This document shows, one piece after another, positions 8,606 through 16,028 of a DNA stretch of 64,000 nt. Every line of letters begins with the position of its first letter. Position 1 is the stretch's first letter. The translations under genes and the position numbers were made by a program. The notes under the pieces were generated by a model. That model saw only the letters and a list, made by a program, of their open reading frames with translations, ran no database searches and was not told where the DNA came from. Source of the stretch: Caproiciproducens faecalis (GTDB lineage Bacteria; Bacillota; Clostridia; Oscillospirales; Acutalibacteraceae); NCBI RefSeq assembly GCF_019448085.1, contig NZ_JAGFNZ010000002.1, forward strand, positions 744,001-808,000. Reading direction: 5' to 3'.

Positions 8606-11600
8606 ATGGGCGATAATCAAAAAGCTCCGCGCGATAAATTTTCGTTAGACGAGATATTAGCGGAAGCGCGTACTTTGGAAACAGGAAAGCAGGAGCCTGC
8701 GCCCACCGAAAACAAGGCAAAGGCTGACCCGGGACGAAAAAAGACGGCTGCCACGCCGGAGGAAATTGCCAAACAGGCAAAAATCGCCCTTGACGCAAAA
8801 GTGTCTTCTATGCCGACGCCGCCAGTCATACCGGAACCGGAAAAGAAGCAGAAGCGCGGAAAAGGACTTTTCAGACGCCGCAAGCGTGATTTTTCCGAAC
8901 CCGACGAGGAACAGGATATCTACTACGGGCTCCAGCTCCGGTCGCTGGAAGATTACCGTGAAGAATACGGAAAAATAGAGACTCCGCTGGCCCATCCGGA
9001 AAAGAGGGACGGCGACCCCATCTTTTCCTATCTTTTCAGCGAAACCGCCGACGGTACGGTGGATGATGAGGTTGCCGAACGCTTTGAGCGCCTGCACAAC
9101 GAGCGCAAAAAACGCGTGGAAAAAATCATGAGTCAGGCCGGTCTGGACGAGGACGATATTTTTTCTCTCTGCGAAGATCAGCCTGCTTGTGAGAAACCGG
9201 AAGCGAAAGAACCGCCGCCGGAGCCGGAAGAGCCGGCCGAACCGCAGGCACCGACGGTCATTCCTCCCCCGGCGCATCCCGCGCCCGGCCCGGTTCCCCA
9301 GCCGAAACCGGAAATAGAACCCGGCCCCGTGCCTCAGCCGGAAATACGGGAACCGCTCACGGAACCGGTGTTCCAGCCTTCTTCCCCGCCGATGACTCCG
9401 CCGACTCCGCTTCAGCCGGACAGTGCGCCGCTCATCCGCTGCAGAATGTCGGAAGAACCGGTCAAGGAGCCCGTCGCGGCACCAAGGGTAAAAGAAGAAG
9501 TGCCGCCTCCGCCCGCGGTCAGGGAACCGGGAAAGCCGGTGCCGCAGTCGGCGGAACATGTTCACAGTTACCGGACGAATTTTAAACAGCCCGTTCATTT
9601 TATTCAGCTGAATAATTATGAGGAAGTTCTTACGGATGCGGCGGCGGGCTATCCGCCCGCCAAGCCGAAGCAGCCTCCGCCGCCGATCCCCATTTCCGTT
9701 ATTCCGGCGGGCGGAGAAGATCTTCCGGTTCGGGAAACAGAGCAGACGGCACAGGCCGCCCAGCCGATTCCCTTTCCCGAACCCGCTTTCTCCGGGGAGC
9801 TTTCCCCTGAAGAAGCCGATGATTTGGAAAATTCCTTTGAAACGGAACCACCCTCTGAAGAAAAAGCAGAAAGAAAGAAAAGCTTCAGTGTGTTCGGGAA
9901 CGAAGAGGAAGACAACGATTCCACCGACAACCTGCCCGGGGAACAGGAGGAGCTGGACGACTACCAGAGTCCGGGCGACGCGCCCTCCATCTTTCACGAC
10001 CTTCATTCCAATATCAGAACGCTGTATCTCCGACTGGCCGTAACAGGCATCAGTTTTGTCATCCTTCTTGCTTTTGGCATTCTGCGGGATTATGCGTCCC
10101 TGCTGCCGGCGGGGATTCTGAATCTGATTGGGGCGCAGCCTTACATAATATTGAACCTTGTATTTCTGCTGGTTGCCGCGGCATTCAGCATTACCCCCAT
10201 TCTGAACGGATTAAAGGGCCTCGCCGTGTTTCAGGCTAACGCGGACAGCGGCGTTGCTGTTGCGGTGGTTGCCGCGCTGATTCAGAACGCCGCCCTGCTG
10301 TTTTCCGTACAGAGTCTGCAAACCGGCGGTCTGCACCTGTACTCCGTGCTTGTGGTTATGGCGCTGTTTTTAAATACGGTCGGCAAGTTCAGCTTTGCCC
10401 GGCGCATCGACCGTAATTTTCATTTTATCGCCGCGCCCGATCAAAAACAGGCCGTCCAGATTTTTGACGACCACAACACCGCCCTGCAAATGGCGTCCGG
10501 CTGCGTAGTCGACGCGCCGGTTATCGCTTATCAGACGAAAGCCAATTTCTTGAAGCATTTTTTAAGTCTGTCCTATGAGCCGGACCCCAGCGAGCAGTCT
10601 TCCCAGCTGGTGGCTCCCATCGGATTTGTCTCTTCCCTGATCCTGTGTATTGTCACGCTCATATTAACGAAAGACGTTTACGGCGCGCTGACCGCCTTCG
10701 CGGCCGCGGCGTGTATCTGCGTCCCCTTTGTCAATATGCTCAGCGTCAACCTTCCGGTGAACCGGGTCTGCCGTATCGCCGCCCGCTGCGGCGCAATGAT
10801 CATCGGCTACCCGGCCATCGACCGTTTCAGTTCCACCAACGCCGTACTGGTGGACGCAAAGGAGCTTTTCCCCAAAGGCACCGTCGTGCTGAACGCGATT
10901 AAAACCTTCGGCGGGCAGCGCATTGACGACGCCATTGTGGACGCCACCGCCCTGATGTGCGCGGTGGGCGGGCCGCTGAGCGACCTGTTTGACCAGATCA
11001 TTAAGAGCCGCCGTGAAATGCTTCCGAAAATCGACAATACGGTTTACGAGGACGACAAAGGCGTAACCGGATGGGTTTCCGGCAGACGGATTCTGGTCGG
11101 CAGCCGGAAACTGATGGAGGCCCACCACATTGAGCCGCCGTCACGCGACTATGAAGAAAAATACACCCGTACCGGAAAGCGGCTGGTATATCTGGCCTCC
11201 GGCGGGGAACTGGTCGCCATGTTCGTGCTCTCCTACAATTCCGACCGCCGCCGCGCAATGGAACTAAGACGAATGGAAAACAACGGCATCAGTCTGATTG
11301 TACGCACCTGCGACCCGAATATTACCCCGGCTTTGCTGACGGAGTGCTTCGGACTGGATGAACATTCCGTGCGTGTGCTTCCCGAACGGCTGGGGAGCAT
11401 CTATGCCGAAATGACCGCCGCCCCGCAGGAGCGCTCCGACGCAGTGATGGTCACCAAAGGAAGGCCCACCGCCATGATGCGCCTGCTGGCGGCATGCGTA
11501 CGCCAGCGCAGCAACATTTCCATTGCTGTCGCCCTGCAGAACGTTGCGGTGATTCTCGGCTTTTTACTGGTGGCGTTTTTGGCTTGCTACTCCGGTCTTG

Positions 11601-11686
11601 GTCAGATGACCGTTACCGCGCTGATGATTTATGAGCTTTTCTGGGCGGCGGCGATCCTGATTGTACCCAGAATCCGCAAACCCTGA
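8606..11686 (+). CDS. P-type-ATPase-like membrane protein with long Pro-rich tail, catalytically degenerate
   Basis: 1026 residues. Residues 1-470 are hydrophilic and rich in Pro, Glu and Lys, probably disordered and cytosolic. From residue 473 come several membrane helices (about 473-600 and 665-710, with a last pair near 970-1020). The layout follows a P1B-type ATPase: a CxCxP helix (Cys703, Cys705, Pro707), then GAMIIGYPAIDRF and a phosphorylation-loop position at LVDAKELFPKGT (Asp750), then an N-domain-like YEDDKGVTGWV...ILVGSRKLM. The catalytic DKTGT, the TGES loop and the GDGxND motif are all absent, so I infer a pseudo-ATPase. No transport function can be assigned. RBS CAGGAGCGG precedes ATG 8606. 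Confidence 0.75.
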   Translation: MGDNQKAPRDKFSLDEILAEARTLETGKQEPAPTENKAKADPGRKKTAATPEEIAKQAKIALDAKVSSMPTPPVIPEPEKKQKRGKGLFRRRKRDFSEPDEEQDIYYGLQLRSLEDYREEYGKIETPLAHPEKRDGDPIFSYLFSETADGTVDDEVAERFERLHNERKKRVEKIMSQAGLDEDDIFSLCEDQPACEKPEAKEPPPEPEEPAEPQAPTVIPPPAHPAPGPVPQPKPEIEPGPVPQPEIREPLTEPVFQPSSPPMTPPTPLQPDSAPLIRCRMSEEPVKEPVAAPRVKEEVPPPPAVREPGKPVPQSAEHVHSYRTNFKQPVHFIQLNNYEEVLTDAAAGYPPAKPKQPPPPIPISVIPAGGEDLPVRETEQTAQAAQPIPFPEPAFSGELSPEEADDLENSFETEPPSEEKAERKKSFSVFGNEEEDNDSTDNLPGEQEELDDYQSPGDAPSIFHDLHSNIRTLYLRLAVTGISFVILLAFGILRDYASLLPAGILNLIGAQPYIILNLVFLLVAAAFSITPILNGLKGLAVFQANADSGVAVAVVAALIQNAALLFSVQSLQTGGLHLYSVLVVMALFLNTVGKFSFARRIDRNFHFIAAPDQKQAVQIFDDHNTALQMASGCVVDAPVIAYQTKANFLKHFLSLSYEPDPSEQSSQLVAPIGFVSSLILCIVTLILTKDVYGALTAFAAAACICVPFVNMLSVNLPVNRVCRIAARCGAMIIGYPAIDRFSSTNAVLVDAKELFPKGTVVLNAIKTFGGQRIDDAIVDATALMCAVGGPLSDLFDQIIKSRREMLPKIDNTVYEDDKGVTGWVSGRRILVGSRKLMEAHHIEPPSRDYEEKYTRTGKRLVYLASGGELVAMFVLSYNSDRRRAMELRRMENNGISLIVRTCDPNITPALLTECFGLDEHSVRVLPERLGSIYAEMTAAPQERSDAVMVTKGRPTAMMRLLAACVRQRSNISIAVALQNVAVILGFLLVAFLACYSGLGQMTVTALMIYELFWAAAILIVPRIRKP

Positions 11687-11715
11687 TTTTAAAACTGATT
11701 GTGAGAATCCAACAC

Positions 11716-12342
11716 ATGAACAAAAACCTTTTGAAGCGCATTGCTATGGTGTGCGTCGGTACACTGATTATGGGCTTTGCCGTTTCTCTTTCCGTCTACG
11801 CCCGCCTGGGTACCGACCCCTGCACCTGCATGAACACAGGGCTGGCGCACCTGCTTGGCCTGAGCTTTGGCGTATGGCAGTTGATGATGAACAGTATCAT
11901 CCTGATTTTTACCTTCTTCTTTGCCCGCGATAAAATCGGTTTCGGTACCATTTTCAATATGGTCGCAATTGGGTTTCTTGTGGATTTTTTCAGCTGGCTT
12001 TACTCTTTTATCCTGCCGCCGGACCCGCCTCTGGCCGTCAAAATTTTCTGTATGCTTTTTGGGGTCGGCATTCTTGCATTTACCGCGGCGCTTTATATGT
12101 ACCCTCAGTTGGGCGTCTCGCCCTACGACAGCATCGGATTCATCCTCATCCGGCTCCTCCCTCACGCACAGTATCGCTGGTGCCGCGTATGCTACGACAT
12201 TCTGGCCGTCCTCATCGGTTTTGCTTTTGGCGGCGCTGTCGGCGTGGGAACCGTCATCACCGCTTTCTGCATGGGGCCGCTGATAAAGTTTTTTACCGAC
12301 CGGCTGCCAAGATGGATTCCTCTTACCATTGAGAATCCCTGA
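11716..12342 (+). CDS. YczE/YitT-like integral membrane protein
   Basis: About 208 residues with five or six hydrophobic helices and short loops, resembling the YczE-type membrane family: an Asp-Pro in ARLGTDP after helix 1, and a second LGVSPYDSIGF repeat about 100 residues later. Such paired motifs suggest an internal duplication. Function unknown in the family as I know it. ATG 11716 chosen; GTG 11701 is also in frame and neither has a strong Shine-Dalgarno site. It follows the P-type-like gene by about 30 bp and ends at a terminator. Confidence 0.7.
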   Translation: MNKNLLKRIAMVCVGTLIMGFAVSLSVYARLGTDPCTCMNTGLAHLLGLSFGVWQLMMNSIILIFTFFFARDKIGFGTIFNMVAIGFLVDFFSWLYSFILPPDPPLAVKIFCMLFGVGILAFTAALYMYPQLGVSPYDSIGFILIRLLPHAQYRWCRVCYDILAVLIGFAFGGAVGVGTVITAFCMGPLIKFFTDRLPRWIPLTIENP

Positions 12343-12353
12343 ATTTTCCAAAC

Positions 12354-12396
12354 AAAAAACCCGAACGGACATTTTCGTCTCCGCTCGGGTCTTTTT
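12354..12396. terminator. Terminator between convergent genes
   Basis: CCCGA-CGGA and TCCG-TCGGG arms with A-rich sequence on the left and TCTTTTTCT on the right. Usable from both strands: it ends the YczE-like gene and the minus-strand lipoprotein gene. Confidence 0.72.
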
Positions 12397-12399
12397 CTG

Positions 12400-12861
12400 T
12401 CATTTCAACAATTCATCTATGATTTTCTGTGCGCCGGCGTCATCGTCGGACACACACAGAATCACATATTTCCCGCTCTGCACCAAAACGGGAGATTTCA
12501 GTTTTTTCATTTCCTGCGGCTGATAATCCGTGTAGCCTGCCCGCTGGTCCTCAATTCTTTTCTGTGCGCCCTCTTTTACCTTAGCCGCGGAAGCTTCATC
12601 CTTCGCTTCAAAAACCGCCACTTCCTCAGCCGTGGCGCCGGTGCTTTCATACACGTCCGCCTTTGCAACCGTGCTTTCCTCCAGCCCGTACAGCTGAAGC
12701 GCTGTTTTACTGTCTATCTTTGACATTTGATCCGCAAAACAGATGGAAGAAATCAATTTTTTTGCGGCCTCTTCGGTATTGACCGTTTTAGACGAACCCG
12801 AGGCACAGCCCGCCGCAAACAGCAGTGCGCCCGCCAAAATAACCAGTATTGCTCTTTTCAT
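12400..12861 (-). CDS. DUF4358-like lipoprotein
   Basis: 153 residues. Lipoprotein signal: MKRAILVILAGALLF followed by the lipobox AAGC, with the modified Cys at about residue 19. The mature part is Lys/Glu/Ala rich, with YVILCVSDD near the end, as in the DUF4358 family common in Clostridia. Extracellular, membrane-tethered; role unknown. AGGAAGAG precedes ATG. It begins 9 bp after the SGNH-hydrolase gene on the same strand, so the two likely form an operon at the cell surface. Confidence 0.75.
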   Translation of the reverse strand: MKRAILVILAGALLFAAGCASGSSKTVNTEEAAKKLISSICFADQMSKIDSKTALQLYGLEESTVAKADVYESTGATAEEVAVFEAKDEASAAKVKEGAQKRIEDQRAGYTDYQPQEMKKLKSPVLVQSGKYVILCVSDDDAGAQKIIDELLK

Positions 12862-12870
12862 TTGCTCTTC

Positions 12871-13764
12871 CTAATCCCTTTCGCCTCTGGTGTGCGCTCG
12901 AAGGTAGTCACACCATTTTTTGCAGTATTCCCTATTCAAATGCACCCCGTCGACCGAAGCGTCTTCAGGCAGATTCCCCTTTGAATCGGAAACCGCCGTG
13001 TTGACCGCAAGATAGTTGATACTGTTTTTTGCGGCCATTTCTTTGATCGCCTGATTGTAGGATTCGATTTTCTGATTGTTGTAAACTTTGTCGGAGTCGG
13101 ACTTTTTCGCCGTTACCGGAAGAATGGACTGAACATAGATCGAAACTCCCGGCTGACAGGCTTTTATCTGGTCAATCACTTTCTGGTAATCCTCAATGAA
13201 AGTGTTGAAGCTGCTCCAGCCAAGCTCATTCACGCCCAGCATGATATAGATCTTTCCGTATTTTTTTTCTTTCACCGCCTGCATGACCGTCTTTTTTTCG
13301 CCGTCAACTTCAATGGCGGGCTTTGTAAAAATCGTGTTGACCATCAACCCTTTTACAGCGTAATAGGTCGCGTTGTCCAGTCCGTCAAAATTGCGCAGCG
13401 CCTCTGTGCGGCTGTCCCCGACAAACAGGGCGTCGTCAAAAAAGCCCACGGGCGTACCGGCATTCTGCGGGGTACTGCTCAGCGGCACGGCGGGTGAGGA
13501 AATCACCTCCGGCGGAACGCTGGCCACAGGAGCGGACTGGGGCGGGCGGCTGCTGGCAGGAGGTGGTGCACTGCTGACAGGCGGCGAACTGCTGACCGCC
13601 GCCTGTGAGACGGAGCTTTGCGTTCGCGCGGCGCTGTAAACCAGACGACCGATCCCCCGGACGGCGTTATAAGCGCCCAGCCCGATCAGATACAGGACTC
13701 CAGCCAAAATCATGCAGATTACCACTTTACGGAAAATTCTTCTCGGCCTTTTTCCGGTCCTCAT
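12871..13764 (-). CDS. Membrane-anchored SGNH/GDSL-type hydrolase
   Basis: 297 residues. A single N-terminal helix (about 13-33) anchors the protein; residues 48-100 are a Ser/Pro/Ala linker typical of surface proteins. The C-terminal SGNH domain shows block I VGDSRTEA (catalytic Ser), block III GVNELGW and block V DGVHLN (Asp and His). Such enzymes deacetylate or hydrolyse esters on wall polymers; the substrate is not evident. Start ATG has GGAG 9 bases upstream. Forms a two-gene unit with the lipoprotein at 12400. Confidence 0.85.
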   Translation of the reverse strand: MRTGKRPRRIFRKVVICMILAGVLYLIGLGAYNAVRGIGRLVYSAARTQSSVSQAAVSSSPPVSSAPPPASSRPPQSAPVASVPPEVISSPAVPLSSTPQNAGTPVGFFDDALFVGDSRTEALRNFDGLDNATYYAVKGLMVNTIFTKPAIEVDGEKKTVMQAVKEKKYGKIYIMLGVNELGWSSFNTFIEDYQKVIDQIKACQPGVSIYVQSILPVTAKKSDSDKVYNNQKIESYNQAIKEMAAKNSINYLAVNTAVSDSKGNLPEDASVDGVHLNREYCKKWCDYLRAHTRGERD

Positions 13765-13879
13765 AAAAGCCCACTCCGTTTGTATCAGATTCGATTGACA
13801 ACCGTGAACATTACAGGAATTTATACAGTTCTATTATCGCATAATTTCGTTTATGAATAATGCTTTTAAAAGGTTTTGT

Positions 13880-13913
13880 AAAAAAAAGGAGTGTGACAAA
13901 GCGCCACACTCCT
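13880..13913 (-). terminator. Terminator downstream of the GGGtGRT gene
   Basis: AGGAGTGTG and CACACTCCT form a 9-bp stem with a 9-base loop; read on the minus strand it is followed by a run of seven or more U. It closes the Fe-S scaffold/GGGtGRT operon. Confidence 0.82.
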
Positions 13914-13938
13914 CGAAAAAAGCTTAAGCTCTCATTTT

Positions 13939-14946
13939 TTATTTGCAGGATTCAAAAACTGCAACAGCACAGGCAACGGTGGCGCCGACCATCGGATTGT
14001 TTCCCATTCCGATCAGGCCCATCATTTCCACGTGCGCGGGAACGGAAGAGGAACCGGCAAACTGGGCGTCGCCGTGCATACGGCCCATGGAGTCGGTCAG
14101 TCCGTAGGAAGCCGGGCCTGCGCCCATGTTGTCCGGATGCAGGGTACGGCCTGTGCCGCCGCCGCTTGCAACGGAGAAGTACTTCTTGCCGTTTTCCTGC
14201 GCCCACTTTTTGTAGGTGCCGGCAACCAGATGCTGGAAGCGGGTCGGGTTGGTGGAGTTACCGGTAATGGAAACGTCAACGCCTTCCGCCTGCATGATGG
14301 CAACACCTTCGCGGACGTCGTTTGCGCCGTAGCATTTTACCGCCGCGCGCTCGCCGTCGGAGAAGGCTCTTGTCTCAACGACCTTCAGCTCGTCGCTGAA
14401 GAAATCGAAATCGGTCTTTACATAAGTAAAGCCGTTTACTCTAGAAATAATATATGCGGCATCCTTGCCGAGGCCGTTCAGGATAATCCGGAGCGGTTCT
14501 TTACGGGCGCGGTTCGCGGTACGGGCAATTCCGATTGCGCCTTCCGCGGCGGCAAAGGATTCGTGGCCCGCCAGAAAAGCAAAGCACTTTGTCTCATCGC
14601 GAAGAAGCATTGCGCCCAGGTTGCCGTGGCCCAAACCGACTTTTCTCTGTTCGGCGACGGAGCCGGGAATGCAGAAAGCTTCAAGGCCAAGGCCGATTTT
14701 TTCAGCGGCTTCCGCGGCGGACTTTACGCCCGTTTTAACCCCGATTGCACAGCCGAGGGTATAAGCCCAGCTTGCGTTTTCAAACGCGATGGGCTGTACG
14801 CCCTTCACAATTTTATCAACATCAATTCCTTTAGAAAGGCAAAGATCGCGAGCGTCTTCGAGACTGGCAAGGCCATACTCGGCAAGACACTTCTCTATTT
14901 TGGCCATTCTTCTTTCTTTTCCTTCAAACACAACATCGTTAGCCAT
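13939..14946 (-). CDS. GGGtGRT protein
   Basis: 335-residue soluble protein carrying the family signature in ASGGGTGRTLHPDN (about residue 263). The family is named from this motif and has no established reaction. Other conserved-looking pieces are GLGHGNLGAMLLRDE and GHESFAAAEGAIG in the middle and GLIGMGNNPMVGAT at the end; Gly-rich loops suggest nucleotide or cofactor binding, which is inference. No signal or membrane segment. AAAGGAGG precedes ATG. It lies 29 bp after a NifU-like scaffold gene on the same strand, a pairing I recall as recurrent in anaerobes, which hints at a joint metallocluster-related role. Confidence 0.85.
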   Translation of the reverse strand: MANDVVFEGKERRMAKIEKCLAEYGLASLEDARDLCLSKGIDVDKIVKGVQPIAFENASWAYTLGCAIGVKTGVKSAAEAAEKIGLGLEAFCIPGSVAEQRKVGLGHGNLGAMLLRDETKCFAFLAGHESFAAAEGAIGIARTANRARKEPLRIILNGLGKDAAYIISRVNGFTYVKTDFDFFSDELKVVETRAFSDGERAAVKCYGANDVREGVAIMQAEGVDVSITGNSTNPTRFQHLVAGTYKKWAQENGKKYFSVASGGGTGRTLHPDNMGAGPASYGLTDSMGRMHGDAQFAGSSSVPAHVEMMGLIGMGNNPMVGATVACAVAVFESCK

Positions 14947-14975
14947 ATAGTTTAGTCCTCCTTTTATGGTCTTTA

Positions 14976-15668
14976 TTATTCTTCACGCGGATCAATATAC
15001 TTTGCCGCGTTGTCAAAGCGGCCGTACTGGCCGATATTCTTCTTGTAGGCTTCGTCCGGGCTTACGCCGTGGCGGATATCCTCCAGCATTTTACCGATCT
15101 TGACAAACTGATAACCGATGACCTCGTTGTTTTCATCAAGTGCGGTCTTTAAAACATAGCCCTCCGCCATTTCCATGTAACGAACACCCTTTGCACCGGT
15201 GCTGTACATGGTGCCGATCTGGGAGCGAAGACCCTTTCCAAGATCCTCCAGACCTGCGCCGATCGGAAGACCGCCCTCGGAGAAAGCTGTCTGGCTGCGG
15301 CCGTAGGCGAGCTGCTTAAAGATTTCTCTCATTGCAACGTTGATTGCGTCGCAGACAAGGTCGGTGTTCAGGCACTCGAGCAGTGTTTTGCCCGGCAGAA
15401 TTTCCGCGGCCATCGCTGCGGAGTGAGTCATGCCGGAGCAGCCGATGGTCTCCACCAGAGCCTCCTCAACAATACCTTCTTTGACATTTAATGTCAGTTT
15501 GCAAGCGCCCTGCTGAGGTGCGCACCAGCCAATGCCGTGGCTTAAACCGGAAATATCCTTGATTTCATATGACTTGACCCATTTGCCTTCTTCAGGAATC
15601 GGTGCAGGACCGTGTTTGGGGCCCTTTGTTACAGTACACATTTTTTCCACTTCTGGGGAATAATTCAT
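14976..15668 (-). CDS. NifU/IscU-like iron-sulfur cluster scaffold protein
   Basis: 230 residues from ATG 15668, chosen because AAAGGAG lies 7 bases upstream; an in-frame ATG at 15713 lacks one. The IscU-like core has Cys in WCAPQQGAC, GCSGMTHSAA and VCDAINVA, which could ligate a cluster. The protein is longer than SufU or IscU (about 130-150 residues), with an extra C-terminal region of unknown role. No cysteine desulfurase lies nearby. First gene of the pair with the GGGtGRT protein. The general scaffold assignment is from family resemblance; the client is unknown. Confidence 0.82.
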   Translation of the reverse strand: MNYSPEVEKMCTVTKGPKHGPAPIPEEGKWVKSYEIKDISGLSHGIGWCAPQQGACKLTLNVKEGIVEEALVETIGCSGMTHSAAMAAEILPGKTLLECLNTDLVCDAINVAMREIFKQLAYGRSQTAFSEGGLPIGAGLEDLGKGLRSQIGTMYSTGAKGVRYMEMAEGYVLKTALDENNEVIGYQFVKIGKMLEDIRHGVSPDEAYKKNIGQYGRFDNAAKYIDPREE

Positions 15669-16028
15669 ATCGGTACTCCTTTCGGTTTCAGTGTCTTTTG
15701 GTTTTATTATCATACAACCAATATACTTTTTTATTATAGTTTATTTTCTGCTTTTTAGCAATAGGATACCGGGTGATAATTAAATTTTTAACAGGTGTTT
15801 GTCACGGATTCACTCCCGTCTCGCCTCTGCCGCCGTCGCTCTGTGTGAATCGGCGCGCTCCCTTCCATTGTTTACGAATTATTCTTTTCTTTCAGAGTAT
15901 CCTATGATATAATATCCCTGTATATTGACTATCGTTTACGGCAATTCGGTCACGACCGGTTTCCGAAGGGATAAATTTCCTTTGGGGAATCGTGATAAGA
16001 CCGATCATTATATTTTGAGGTGACTTTG
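15669..16028 (+). other. Gene-free region upstream of secA with leader
   Basis: 360 bp between divergent genes. The left part (15714-15890) shows AT-rich sequence and no ORF. A predicted promoter is at 15905. The transcribed leader (about 15920-16016) contains TCGGTC (15946-15951), which can pair with GACCG at 15954 or GACCGA at 15999, so two folds are possible. Confidence 0.5.
15905..15913 (+). promoter_or_regulatory. Extended -10 promoter for secA
   Basis: TGATATAAT is a perfect extended -10 element (TG, one base, TATAAT). The -35 region is weak (TTTTCT). A leader of about 110 bases separates it from the secA start. Confidence 0.65.

Noticed and set aside
8657-10006. Long minus-strand frame opposite the Pro-rich half of the 8606 gene
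   Set aside because: Composition is an Arg/Phe-rich mirror of the Pro/Glu-rich plus-strand frame; no ribosome site, and the plus-strand gene continues into clear membrane and N-domain sequence.
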